From Candidatus Mcinerneyibacteriota bacterium (GTDB lineage: Bacteria > Macinerneyibacteriota > Macinerneyibacteria > Macinerneyibacteriales > DSCS01): a stretch of DNA of 24,310 bases. Position numbers and translations under genes: made by a program. Location of the stretch: assembly GCA_016937175.1 (NCBI GenBank), contig JAFGWL010000023.1, positions 1-24,310 of the forward strand. Reading direction: 5' to 3'. Numbering within the stretch: position 1 is the stretch's first letter; each line of letters starts with the position of its first letter. The notes beneath the pieces are model-generated. The model was given only the letters and a program-made list of their open reading frames with translations, ran no database searches and was not told the DNA's origin. This document shows positions 15,853 to 23,911 of this stretch, one piece after another.

Positions 15853-16295
15853 CTCTGGAAGAGCAGCTTAAGACTGATTTGACCCGGGCCATGAAGGAGA
15901 AGGAGGAAGTGAAGACTTCGACCCTGCGTATGCTGATCTCGGATATCCGGTATGCACAGATCGAAAAAAGAGCCCCGCTCACCGATGAGGATATCCAGGC
16001 TGTGATCTCCAAAAGTGTGAAAAAACATCAGGATTCCATCGAGATGTATTCAAACGGAGGGCGTGACGACCTGGCTCAGCGTGAAGAAGCGGAGATAGAG
16101 ATCCTGAAAAGCTATCTTCCCAGACAGCTTTCCCGCAGCGAGATCGCTCAGCTTGTGGAGGAAGCCATTATGCAGACAGGGGCTTCGAGCCGAAAAGAGA
16201 TGGGAAAAGTGATGCAGGCGCTGATGCCTCAGGTAAAGGGAAAGGCCGACGGGAAGCTTGTGAGCTCCGTGGTACAGGAAAAACTGGCAGAATAA
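15849..16295 (+). CDS. yqeY: GatB/YqeY domain protein
   Basis: A 148-residue all-helical protein of the GatB/YqeY family, related to the C-terminal tRNA-binding domain of GatB. TLRMLISDIRYAQIEKR, EEAEIEILKSYLP and MGKVMQALMPQVKGKADGK are the characteristic blocks. A link to tRNA amidation or other tRNA biology is assumed for the family but not proven. It overlaps the PUR gene (ATGA) and is 14 bases from trpS. Confidence 0.92.
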   Translation: MTLEEQLKTDLTRAMKEKEEVKTSTLRMLISDIRYAQIEKRAPLTDEDIQAVISKSVKKHQDSIEMYSNGGRDDLAQREEAEIEILKSYLPRQLSRSEIAQLVEEAIMQTGASSRKEMGKVMQALMPQVKGKADGKLVSSVVQEKLAE

Positions 16296-16309
16296 TAGGG
16301 GAGGAAGCC

Positions 16310-17281
16310 ATGCGTGTCGTTTCAGGAGTCAAGCCCAGCGGAAAGATGCATGTGGGCAACTATCTCGGTGCGGTAAAACGTTTCATCGAATTTCAGAACA
16401 GCGCCGAAGAGTCTTTCATCTTCGTCGCAGATTATCATGTCCTCAACACATACCCCGATCCCGCTCATCTGAGAGAGAGCACCATGGACATCCTTCTGGA
16501 TTACCTGGCTCTGGGGCTGGACCCTGAAAAGACCACCCTTTTTCTCCAGTCTTCTGTCCCCGAAGTGACGGAGCTGACCTTTCTTCTCTCCAATTACACC
16601 CCCATGGGCCTCCTGGAGAGGGCGCATGCCTATAAAGATGCTCTCTCCAAAGAAAAGAACATCAACCACGGGATGTTTACCTATCCTGTCCTCATGGCGG
16701 CGGATATTTTAGCCTATCATGCCGATTTTGTCCCGGTGGGGCGGGACCAGAAACAGCATATCGAGATCACCCGCGATATCGCCATGCGGTTCAATAACAG
16801 ATTCGGCGATATCCTCACTGTCCCCGAGCCCTATATCGAAGAGTCTGTGGCCGTGATCCCGGGCACAGACGGACGGAAGATGAGTAAGAGCTACGGGAAT
16901 ACCATCGAGATCTTCAATACACCGAAGATGATGAAGAAACAGGTCATGAACATCGTGACGGATTCCACTCCCATGGAAGAGCCCCTGGATGCCGAATCCT
17001 GTAATGTCTTCGCGCTTTACCGCTTTTTTGCCACCCCGGAAGAGTGCCGGGAGATGAAAAAGAAATATGCTTCCTCTACCTTCGGGTACGGACATGCCAA
17101 ATTAGCCCTTTTTGAAAAAATGAACAAGTACTTCACCCCCTTCAGGGAGAAACGGGAGGAGTTAAAGAGGGATGAGGAGAAGGTCCGGGAGATCCTGCGC
17201 AGGGGAGGGGAGAAGGCACGCCGTGAAGCTCAGAAGACTGTTTCCGAAATCCGGAGGGCTGTGGGAATCGTCGAGATCTAG
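16310..17281 (+). CDS. trpS: Tryptophanyl-tRNA synthetase
   Basis: Charges tRNA-Trp. At 323 residues it has normal bacterial TrpRS length. The class I signatures are HVGN at residues 14-17 (HIGH equivalent, after SGVKPSGKM) and KMSKS at 190-194. TYPVLMAADILAYHADFVP and GRDQKQHIEITRDIA are strongly conserved TrpRS blocks. GGGGAGG precedes the ATG at 16310. It appears to be the last gene of the operon that starts at 9897; the next gene has its own promoter after a 114-base gap with no clear terminator. Confidence 0.97.
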   Translation: MRVVSGVKPSGKMHVGNYLGAVKRFIEFQNSAEESFIFVADYHVLNTYPDPAHLRESTMDILLDYLALGLDPEKTTLFLQSSVPEVTELTFLLSNYTPMGLLERAHAYKDALSKEKNINHGMFTYPVLMAADILAYHADFVPVGRDQKQHIEITRDIAMRFNNRFGDILTVPEPYIEESVAVIPGTDGRKMSKSYGNTIEIFNTPKMMKKQVMNIVTDSTPMEEPLDAESCNVFALYRFFATPEECREMKKKYASSTFGYGHAKLALFEKMNKYFTPFREKREELKRDEEKVREILRRGGEKARREAQKTVSEIRRAVGIVEI

Positions 17282-17332
17282 GATTTCCCCCTTTCCCCCT
17301 TCGGCAGGGTTTTTCAAGGCACTTTTCCATTC

Positions 17333-17375
17333 TATACGGTATAAACCTTGCATTTTTTCGCAATACGGATATAAT
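17333..17375 (+). promoter_or_regulatory. Promoter candidate upstream of the pil operon
   Basis: TATAAT (17370-17375) is preceded at 16 bases by TTGCAT (17348-17353). AGGAG (17384-17388) then sits seven bases before the TTG start, giving a leader of only about 14 bases. Upstream is the palindrome TATACGGTATA (17333-17343); its ATACGG recurs at 17363-17368 against the -10 box, 29 bases on. The repeats may be operators. Confidence 0.5.
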
Positions 17376-17395
17376 AAAAAAAAAGGAGTGCCGTT

Positions 17396-18367
17396 TTGCA
17401 TAGTTTGATTTTATTCCCCACGGGAAACAACATAAAGGCCCTTGTCTTTGAAAAGGCATTCCAATATCTTAGGCAGGTCCTCTCATTTGAATACAGCGGG
17501 GCTGTCTCCGACGGCGTAGCCAGGCTGCTGGATCAGGTCGCTGTCCGGAATTTCGATGACATCGTTTTTATCGCCCCTTTTAACGAGACCTTTGTCAAGA
17601 CTCTGACAGTCAACAAAGTAGAGCGGAAATATCTCAAACAGATCATCATCAACGAATATGAGGATATCCTCCAGCTGAAAGACGATAATTTTATCTGGGA
17701 TTTTGATGTGGTGGACGATATGGGTCCCGACAAGGAGCATATCATCGTTTCCGGGGTCAAAAAGAAGTATTTTGAAAGGTGGATCCCCCAGCTTACCATC
17801 AACAAGCTGGAGCCTACCGTCATCTTCCCGGAGCAGATCTCCCTTCTCAACGGCCATTTTAATTTTGCCGGCTACAGCCCGGTCATCTTTGTGGACCTGG
17901 GGAGAAAAAACAGCAATATCATCATCTACGACAAAGAAAAGGATTATTTTCAGATGGATATCCCTGTCGGGGGGAATGACATGATCCGCAATATCAAGGA
18001 TATATGCGGTGTAGAGTGGGAAGAGGCGGAAAAGATCCTCAAAGGGGAGCAGGAAGTCCCCCGCGGGCCGGGGAAATTCAAGATCATCGCCCCCATTTTG
18101 GACCAGATCATCTATGAGATCAAAAGAGCTCTTATCTTCTACGAAAACCGATATAAAGGAGCTCTTTTTCATCAGATCAATATCTCGGGGGGAGTCTCAG
18201 CCATCCCCGATATCGCCTGGTATATGAACTATGAACTGGGGATCCGAGTGGTCAAAAACGATTATTTCGCCATGATCAAAAAGAGTTTCAGCGAAGAGGA
18301 GGCCCGGCATCTCCGTGAAGGATTCGGAGCCTATGCTTGTATGGTGGGAGGGATGTTCGCCTTATGA
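17396..18367 (+). CDS. pilM: PilM-like actin-fold ATPase of a type IV pilus-type assembly
   Basis: A 323-residue cytoplasmic protein with the FtsA/PilM fold. VIFVDLGRKNSNIIIY (Asp167, Gly169) and VGGNDMIRNI are its phosphate-binding elements, and INISGGVSAIPDIAWYM is the C-terminal adenosine motif. PilM normally binds the N-terminal INLLP tail of PilN and links cytoplasmic and periplasmic parts of the machine. The TTG start (17396) is supported by a well-spaced AGGAG. It overlaps pilN by ATGA. The N-terminal third is diverged. The equivalent GspL-type protein is less likely, given that pilN follows with its INLYP tail. Confidence 0.82.
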   Translation: MHSLILFPTGNNIKALVFEKAFQYLRQVLSFEYSGAVSDGVARLLDQVAVRNFDDIVFIAPFNETFVKTLTVNKVERKYLKQIIINEYEDILQLKDDNFIWDFDVVDDMGPDKEHIIVSGVKKKYFERWIPQLTINKLEPTVIFPEQISLLNGHFNFAGYSPVIFVDLGRKNSNIIIYDKEKDYFQMDIPVGGNDMIRNIKDICGVEWEEAEKILKGEQEVPRGPGKFKIIAPILDQIIYEIKRALIFYENRYKGALFHQINISGGVSAIPDIAWYMNYELGIRVVKNDYFAMIKKSFSEEEARHLREGFGAYACMVGGMFAL

Positions 18368-18927
18368 ACTATTTTTCCATCAACCTATATCCCCAGGGAG
18401 AGAAGAACAGACAGAGACGGGTCATCATCCGCCAGATGGACATCATCCATCGGGTTCTGCTTATCAGCGCCCTCTTTCTGACAGCGGTCTACCTATACTT
18501 CATCATCAACAGCCTCTCCATCAAATCAAAGATCAACAGAGAGCTTGATTCTCTCAAGGCCGTAGCAGCAGACCAGCGCCTGACCACCCAGGAGAAGGAC
18601 AATATCCTCTTTATGCTGAGTAAAGAGAAGCATGAAGTGGTCATGGGCTCCTTTTTAAGGGTGGTCAATAAATACCTTATCCGGAACATGTATGTGACGG
18701 GGATCCAGTTCAAGCGCCTTCCCTTTGAGCTCCACTTTTCGCTGGAGTTGAAATCGTCCGGTGTTTCCCGCTACAAGGTCAATGATATCGAAGCCATGAT
18801 CGACAATATCATCAACGATAAAGAGTATAAGCTGAAGATCACCGATGTGGCCGTCCAGGAGATGAATATCCAGAAGGGGAATCTTCTGAACGTTACCATC
18901 AACGGGAAAGTGAGGATCTTTGAATAG
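18364..18927 (+). CDS. pilN: PilN-like inner-membrane assembly protein
   Basis: A 187-residue protein starting at ATG 18364 (MNYFSINLYPQGEKNRQRR). INLYP at residues 6-10 is the PilM-binding motif of PilN (usually INLLP). A single membrane helix spans about 31-48, followed by a periplasmic coiled coil (KSKINRELDSLKAV) and a ferredoxin-like domain at about 90-187. A longer frame opens at 18337, but 18364 overlaps the pilM stop as ATGA. The stop overlaps the TTG of the next gene. Confidence 0.85.
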   Translation: MNYFSINLYPQGEKNRQRRVIIRQMDIIHRVLLISALFLTAVYLYFIINSLSIKSKINRELDSLKAVAADQRLTTQEKDNILFMLSKEKHEVVMGSFLRVVNKYLIRNMYVTGIQFKRLPFELHFSLELKSSGVSRYKVNDIEAMIDNIINDKEYKLKITDVAVQEMNIQKGNLLNVTINGKVRIFE

Positions 18928-19381
18928 GACACTCATCGCCCTGATCATCGCCATGTTTATGGCCAATATAATGATCCTCTCCCGGATCAGGGATGATATC
19001 AACAGCAAAAAAGGAGAATTGAAACAGCTGAAACAGGAGATCGCCCAGTGGGAGTATGTCCACAACAATGAGGAGCTCCAGAAGATCCTCAACCAGAACA
19101 AGATCATCCCCCTCTACTCTTATACAGAAGCTATCAAGGATACCATCTCCCTCTTCCAGCGCCGGGGGATCAGCCTGGGAAGTGTGGATGTCAAGCGTTC
19201 CGTAGCCAACTCCGTGGATATCCATATCGAGTTTTCCTGCACCATGGCCTCCTATATCCGGCTTATGGACCTCATCAACAACAATGACAACATCATCGTC
19301 GTAGAGGAAGCGGATATGGAGAGCCAGAATGGCTACAACCAATCCTGGAAACTAAAATTAAAGAGGTACTTTAACTTATGA
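18920..19381 (+). CDS. pilO: PilO-like inner-membrane assembly protein
   Basis: A 153-residue protein: one N-terminal membrane helix (TLIALIIAMFMANIMIL), a coiled coil (DINSKKGELKQLKQEIAQWEYV shown at about 26-47) and a small periplasmic alpha/beta domain. This is the PilO layout, and it usually pairs with PilN in a heterodimer. Sequence identity to known PilO is not obvious by eye; the call rests on topology and gene order. The TTG start at 18920 has GAGGA only three bases upstream, an unusually short spacing, and lies inside the end of pilN, so translational coupling is likely. It overlaps the next gene by ATGA. Confidence 0.7.
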   Translation: MNRTLIALIIAMFMANIMILSRIRDDINSKKGELKQLKQEIAQWEYVHNNEELQKILNQNKIIPLYSYTEAIKDTISLFQRRGISLGSVDVKRSVANSVDIHIEFSCTMASYIRLMDLINNNDNIIVVEEADMESQNGYNQSWKLKLKRYFNL

Positions 19382-19782
19382 GAAGCAGGATAACCGGGTT
19401 CATTATTTTTATCGTCTTTCTCATGGTCTTTATGACCGGAGCCCAGATCTCCAAGGACATTCTCTTTACCCGCTACGAAGTGACTGAGATCAATGAGAAC
19501 GATCTCTTCATCGACAATGTCAAGGTCCTCCTGGAGCAGATCAAGATCATTCGCGCCAAACGGAAAGAGTTTACAGAGGCAGCCCGGCGTGAGGAACCGG
19601 TGAATATCTCCGTCTTCTACATCATGGTCTCTCCGCGTAAAGAAGCTGGTCTCTTCTACAACGGTGCTGAGTGGCTGGTCCATGAAGGGGATCTTGTGGG
19701 ATCCCGGATCCGTATCGAAGAGATACGTTCAGATGGCATTATCGTAAAACAGGGAGAACGCTCCTATTTCGTTTCCAAATAA
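19378..19782 (+). CDS. PilP/GspC-like periplasmic alignment protein
   Basis: A 134-residue protein with an N-terminal membrane anchor (residues 8-24) and a C-terminal beta domain. The segment NGAEWLVHEGDLVGSRIRIEEIRSDGIIV, from about residue 95, resembles the HR/PilP domain that connects the inner-membrane PilNO complex to the secretin. It lacks the lipoprotein cysteine of Neisseria-type PilP, so it would be held by an uncleaved helix as in GspC. The position between pilO and the secretin gene supports the call. Symbol withheld because PilP and GspC-type cannot be told apart here. Confidence 0.68.
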   Translation: MRSRITGFIIFIVFLMVFMTGAQISKDILFTRYEVTEINENDLFIDNVKVLLEQIKIIRAKRKEFTEAARREEPVNISVFYIMVSPRKEAGLFYNGAEWLVHEGDLVGSRIRIEEIRSDGIIVKQGERSYFVSK

Positions 19783-19792
19783 AGGGGGATTT

Positions 19793-21067
19793 ATGAAAAA
19801 GTTGATTTTATTGCTGATCATTTCCATAAGCGCCATTTCATTACTTTACGGACTGGAAGGGGATCCGAAAATCAGCTTTGAAGCGACCAATGCCCCCGTA
19901 ACCACCGTTCTGCGCAGCATCGTCCAACAGAACAACCTCAACCTCGTCCTGGGTTCTGCCATTATCGATCAACGGATATCCATCTCTCTCAAAAACGTGA
20001 CCCTGGAGGTGGCATTGGGCATGATCGCCAAGGCGGGCGGATTCGCTTACGAGCGTATCGGCAATACCATCCTGGTGGACTCTCCTGAGCATATCGGGAC
20101 ACAGTTCACTTCCAAGACCCGGGTCTACCCCCTCAATTATATCAAGGCCGAGGATGTGGCCTCCTCTTTTTCCGGGTTGAAAAATATCGTTATCAACGTG
20201 AACCGGTCAGCCAATGCCATCGTCGTATCGGCTACCCCCGAGATGCATATGGAAGTGGCAGCCCTGATCGAGCAGCTGGACCAGGCCCCCAAACAGATCC
20301 TCATCCAGGCCCGGCTCATCGAAGTCTCCCTGGACAAGACCCGGGCAGCGGGTATCAACTGGGATAAACTTACCAGCCAGACCTTTATCTTTGCCGAGAA
20401 CGGGGCGGGACTCTCTTCTGAACCCGGAGTCATCCCCGATGATATGGGGTATATCGGTATCGAGGAGGTCGGGGATTTCGCCCGTCAGATGAAGGTCTTC
20501 CAGGCTACCATCGATATGATCATGAACCGGGGCTACGGAAAGATCCTTTCCAATACCAAACTGGTAGCCATGAACAACCAGGAAGCGACCATCCATATCG
20601 GTGACATCATCCCTTATGTGGTCAAGACCGAAGAGGGGGAAAACACCAACTATCAGGTGGAGCGCGAAGAGATCGGGATCAAGCTTTCCATTCAGCCGCG
20701 TATAGCCGAAGAGGGAAGCATCACCGTCCATGTGAAACCTGAAGTAAGCAATATCTACGGGTGGAAGGGGGAGAACGCCGACATCCCCTGGGTCAAGACA
20801 AGGACTGCAGAGACCATGGTCACCGTCAAAGACGGAGAACCCATTATCATCGCCGGCCTCCAGAACGAGACCGAGACCATCGAGCGCAAAGGGCTCTGGC
20901 CTCTCTCTGAGATTCCCCTGGTAAAGCTCTTTTTCTCCTACAAGAAGAAGGTCGTCCAGAAGACGGACCTCATCATAGAGATCACTCCTCACATAGTGAG
21001 CAACCCCGGGGGGGACGCTGCTGAGATGAACAAAGCCATGGATGAAGCCATCAGCAACGCCCGATGA
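19793..21067 (+). CDS. pilQ: Short secretin, PilQ/GspD family
   Basis: A 424-residue outer-membrane channel subunit. A signal peptide (MKKLILLLIISISAISLLYG) precedes an STN/N0 domain (about 27-95), one N1/NolW-type domain (about 105-165, TRVYPLNYIKAEDVASSF...LIEQLDQAPKQI), and the secretin core (about 230-400). The core shows GYGKILSNTKLVAMNNQEATIHIG and, near the end, KDGEPIIIAGLQ and KTDLIIEITPHIV. The protein is shorter than typical PilQ (often 600-900 residues) and has no AMIN domains and only one N1 module, so it may be a reduced channel. AGGGGGA at 19783-19789 precedes the ATG. It overlaps lnt by ATGA. Confidence 0.93.
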   Translation: MKKLILLLIISISAISLLYGLEGDPKISFEATNAPVTTVLRSIVQQNNLNLVLGSAIIDQRISISLKNVTLEVALGMIAKAGGFAYERIGNTILVDSPEHIGTQFTSKTRVYPLNYIKAEDVASSFSGLKNIVINVNRSANAIVVSATPEMHMEVAALIEQLDQAPKQILIQARLIEVSLDKTRAAGINWDKLTSQTFIFAENGAGLSSEPGVIPDDMGYIGIEEVGDFARQMKVFQATIDMIMNRGYGKILSNTKLVAMNNQEATIHIGDIIPYVVKTEEGENTNYQVEREEIGIKLSIQPRIAEEGSITVHVKPEVSNIYGWKGENADIPWVKTRTAETMVTVKDGEPIIIAGLQNETETIERKGLWPLSEIPLVKLFFSYKKKVVQKTDLIIEITPHIVSNPGGDAAEMNKAMDEAISNAR

Positions 21068-22548
21068 CCGTTATTGACCATTTCATCGGGTCCCGGCTCA
21101 GCCTTCTTTTTCTGGCCATAGGAGGGCTGGCGGCAGGATTCCTTCTTTTTATGCCCTTTGCAGGTTTCTGGGTCTCCCTTGTTGCTTACGTTCCCTTCTA
21201 TCTCATCATCATGTGTGAGATGAAGAGGGGAGCGAGGGTACTAAACCTTTTCGTTTATGGATTTTTCTTTTTTCTTCCCAATATCTACTGGATCTACCGC
21301 TTTACGGTCCTGGGGATCTTTCTTGTCATCCTCTATCTGGCCCTGGCTGTGGCTCTTCTTATTCCGGTTGCCCGGATTCTGAGGCGTTTTCACGGAGGAG
21401 TGTTTCTTCTTCCGGGGATCTGGGCCCTTATCGAATGGGGGAAGGGGACCGGAGCTCTGGGCTATCCCTGGAATGAACCGGGTAACGCCGCCGTGACCTT
21501 TCTGCCGGCAGCCTCAGCAGCCCAATGGGGTGGTGTCCATCTTCTTACCCTGGTGATCCTGATGATCAATTTCCTGGTCGCTAAAGCATTCATAGAGCGT
21601 CATAAAGGATATATCAGGGCCGCTGCGGTTCTGCTGGCGGCCCTGCTGCTCTCCCATTTTGCCGCTCCGGGCCCCCTGACAAACGGACAAAGAATCAGAG
21701 TGGCCCTGATACAGCCTTCCATAGACCTCTATGCCAAATGGGATGAAGCCTTTATCATGAACAACATGGAGATCTATAAAGGGCTTGCATCACGTGTCAG
21801 TGCCGAGACAGACCTTGTCATCTGGCCTGAGACGGCTTTCTCTTCCGGGATACTCTGGTATGAGCCTGAAAAAAAGGCTCTTGTGGATATCATCAAAAGC
21901 CAGAAGGGGAGCAGCGCCCACCTGGTGGGGAGCACTCATTATGACAGAAGCGGTGTCTACAATTCCCTCTTCCTCATAGACCATACAGGAAGCTATACCC
22001 GCTATGACAAGATCCAGCTTCTGCCTGTAGCCGAGTTCCTCCCGTTTCCAAAGTTTACGTCCTTTCTTATGGACCTCTACCCCATCCAATACACACTCAC
22101 ACGGGGAACCAGGACAGAGCCTTTTGAGATGGGCCCTTTCCGTTTCACGGGAGTGATCTGCTTTGAATCCATTTTCAGCGGATTCGTCAACGCTCTCATG
22201 GGCGAGGGAAGTGAGTTCCTTGTCGTAAGTACAAACGACGGATGGTTTGAAGGGACTCTGGCCCCCCTCCATCATCTCCAGATGACCCGCCTGAGAGCCA
22301 TCGAGCAACAGGCCTATGTGGCCCAATGCGCCAATTCCGGGATATCAGCCATCATCGACAACACCGGCCGGGTGGTCCGTAAGACCGGGATGCGTCAACG
22401 CACTGTCCTGGAAGGGGCCCTTTATCCCCGTAAAAAGCCCTCTTTCTATGCGCGTCACGGCCAGCTTCTTTTTCTTGTCTCTCTGTTTCTCTCCTTCTCC
22501 CTTCCTCTTTTTCTGGTTCTGATCCGTAAGAAGAGGCGTAGAGAATAG
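21064..22548 (+). CDS. lnt: Apolipoprotein N-acyltransferase
   Basis: Adds the third acyl chain to lipoproteins in the inner membrane. A 494-residue protein with about six N-terminal membrane helices, a periplasmic carbon-nitrogen hydrolase domain (about 215-465) and a last helix (FLVSLFLSFSLPLFLVLI). The catalytic triad is visible: Glu256 (IWPETAF), Lys316 (YDKIQLLP) and Cys366 (GVICFES). Normal family length is about 500. It is coupled to the secretin gene by ATGA; the link is not functional in any known way and could simply share the envelope-biogenesis transcript. Confidence 0.96.
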   Translation: MTVIDHFIGSRLSLLFLAIGGLAAGFLLFMPFAGFWVSLVAYVPFYLIIMCEMKRGARVLNLFVYGFFFFLPNIYWIYRFTVLGIFLVILYLALAVALLIPVARILRRFHGGVFLLPGIWALIEWGKGTGALGYPWNEPGNAAVTFLPAASAAQWGGVHLLTLVILMINFLVAKAFIERHKGYIRAAAVLLAALLLSHFAAPGPLTNGQRIRVALIQPSIDLYAKWDEAFIMNNMEIYKGLASRVSAETDLVIWPETAFSSGILWYEPEKKALVDIIKSQKGSSAHLVGSTHYDRSGVYNSLFLIDHTGSYTRYDKIQLLPVAEFLPFPKFTSFLMDLYPIQYTLTRGTRTEPFEMGPFRFTGVICFESIFSGFVNALMGEGSEFLVVSTNDGWFEGTLAPLHHLQMTRLRAIEQQAYVAQCANSGISAIIDNTGRVVRKTGMRQRTVLEGALYPRKKPSFYARHGQLLFLVSLFLSFSLPLFLVLIRKKRRRE

Positions 22549-22550
22549 CT

Positions 22551-22591
22551 CCCCCGGTTGCTGGAAAGCGATTTCCTGTTGCTCCCGGGGG
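22551..22591 (+). promoter_or_regulatory. G/C-rich hairpin between lnt and pyrC
   Basis: CCCCCGG (22551-22557) pairs with CCGGGGG (22585-22591). Inside, GGAAA (22563-22567) pairs with TTTCC (22572-22576) around the GNRA-type tetraloop GCGA. No T-tract follows, so it is not a standard terminator. It could protect the lnt 3' end or act as a pyr attenuator. Confidence 0.4.
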
Positions 22592-22607
22592 GATTCCCTT
22601 GTAAAAT
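22579..22607 (+). promoter_or_regulatory. Promoter candidate of the pyrC-pyrK operon
   Basis: TTGCTC (22579-22584) is 17 bases before TAAAAT (22602-22607). A leader of about 14 bases with GAGG (22619-22622) leads to the ATG at 22628. The -35 lies within the 3' part of the hairpin above. The -35 match is only 3 of 6, so confidence is low. Confidence 0.4.
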
Positions 22608-22627
22608 GGTTCAAAAAAGAGGCGACA

Positions 22628-23911
22628 ATGGATACTGTTTTTCGAAAAATCACCATGGTAGATCCCTTCGGCCCTGAGATCAGAGGAGATCTGGTTGTCC
22701 GGAAAGGGAGGATTGCAGGGATATATCCATGCGGAGAAGCTCCGGAAGCCGAGCGTGAGATCCCGGCTGAGGGGCTGACTGCCTTTCCCGGCGTCATAGA
22801 CATGCATGCCCACCTGCGTGAGCCGGGAGATAACCCGGAAGATATCGAGAGTGGCACTCGGGCGGCGGTGTCAGGGGGGATTACCACACTTGTGGCCATG
22901 GCCAATACCCGTCCGCCCTGCGATTCCCGGCGGGTCTATGAGGAGATCATGTCTGTGGTTGCAACAAAGGCTTCCTGTGAGGTGATCCAGGCTTTTGCCG
23001 GGACAACCGGCCTCGAAGGAAGGGAGCTTTCCGGATTTCCTGCTCTTGATTCCCTGAAGGCTGTCTCCGATGACGGTGTCAGTGTGGAAGATTCAGGGCT
23101 TCTGAGGGAGGTCTTCCGTCATTGCCGTCAAAAGGGGCTTGTCTACCTCTCCCATGCCGAAGACCTTTCTCTCCGCCGTGATGGGGTCCTCCATGAAGGG
23201 GAGAAGAGCCGTGAACTGGGACTGCCGGGCATCCCGGGAGCCGTGGAAGATATCAGGACCTACCGGGACGGGGCGCTGTCCCTTCTGGAAGGGAACAGGC
23301 TCCACTTCTGTCATGTCTCCACCGAAGAGAGCCTGGAACTCATCCGACGCTTCAAAAAGTTTACCGATAAAGTAACCTGTGAAGTGACTCCCCACCATTT
23401 CACTCTGTGTGATGCCGATATTCCAGGTGATGACGCTCTTTATAAGATGAACCCGCCTCTGCGGAGTGCTGAAGACCGTGAAGCCCTCATCCGTGGGATC
23501 CTTGACGGCACCGTCGATGTCATCGCCACAGACCATGCCCCTCATCCTGCTGAAGAGAAGGCCGGAGGTTTTCAGGGGGCGCCCTTCGGGATTACCGGTT
23601 TTGAGACCCTGATCCCTCTTTCCATAGAGATCCTCCATTACAAAAACGGAGTCTCTCTGAGCCGTATTGCTCAGCTTCTCTCAGCTAACCCCGCCCGTAT
23701 CCTGGGCCTTTCCGGCCGCGGCCGCATCGAAAAGGGACAGGAAGCATGGCTCACTGTAGTGGATCTGGCAGGACACAGGGCCCTTACGGCCGAAACCCTG
23801 AGGACAAAGGGGAAAAACACCCCCTTTACGGGGCTGTCGCTCAGGGGAGTGCCGCGATTTACCATGATGAAAGAAAAATTATTCGATATCGAAAAGGACA
23901 AGTGGTTATGA
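22628..23911 (+). CDS. pyrC: Dihydroorotase, class I
   Basis: Cyclises N-carbamoyl-aspartate to dihydroorotate in pyrimidine synthesis. At 427 residues it has class I length. Metal-binding His60 and His62 lie in DMHAHLREPG. SDDG at 147-150 supplies the bridging Asp of this subgroup (replacing a carboxylated lysine), SHAE and HFCHVST carry further histidines, and ATDHAPH ends at His306 with catalytic Asp302. All residues look intact, so this is probably an active enzyme rather than a pseudo-dihydroorotase. It overlaps pyrK by ATGA. Confidence 0.96.
   Translation: MDTVFRKITMVDPFGPEIRGDLVVRKGRIAGIYPCGEAPEAEREIPAEGLTAFPGVIDMHAHLREPGDNPEDIESGTRAAVSGGITTLVAMANTRPPCDSRRVYEEIMSVVATKASCEVIQAFAGTTGLEGRELSGFPALDSLKAVSDDGVSVEDSGLLREVFRHCRQKGLVYLSHAEDLSLRRDGVLHEGEKSRELGLPGIPGAVEDIRTYRDGALSLLEGNRLHFCHVSTEESLELIRRFKKFTDKVTCEVTPHHFTLCDADIPGDDALYKMNPPLRSAEDREALIRGILDGTVDVIATDHAPHPAEEKAGGFQGAPFGITGFETLIPLSIEILHYKNGVSLSRIAQLLSANPARILGLSGRGRIEKGQEAWLTVVDLAGHRALTAETLRTKGKNTPFTGLSLRGVPRFTMMKEKLFDIEKDKWL

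Noticed and set aside
17297-17314. Short hairpin CCCT-TCGGC-AGGG followed by five T, as a terminator after trpS
   Set aside because: The stem has only four base pairs and cannot be extended because of a C-T mismatch, too weak to call.
22628-23911. Inactive pseudo-dihydroorotase
   Set aside because: All metal and catalytic residues (His60, His62, Asp149 region, Asp302, His306) appear intact, and the gene is coupled to pyrK.
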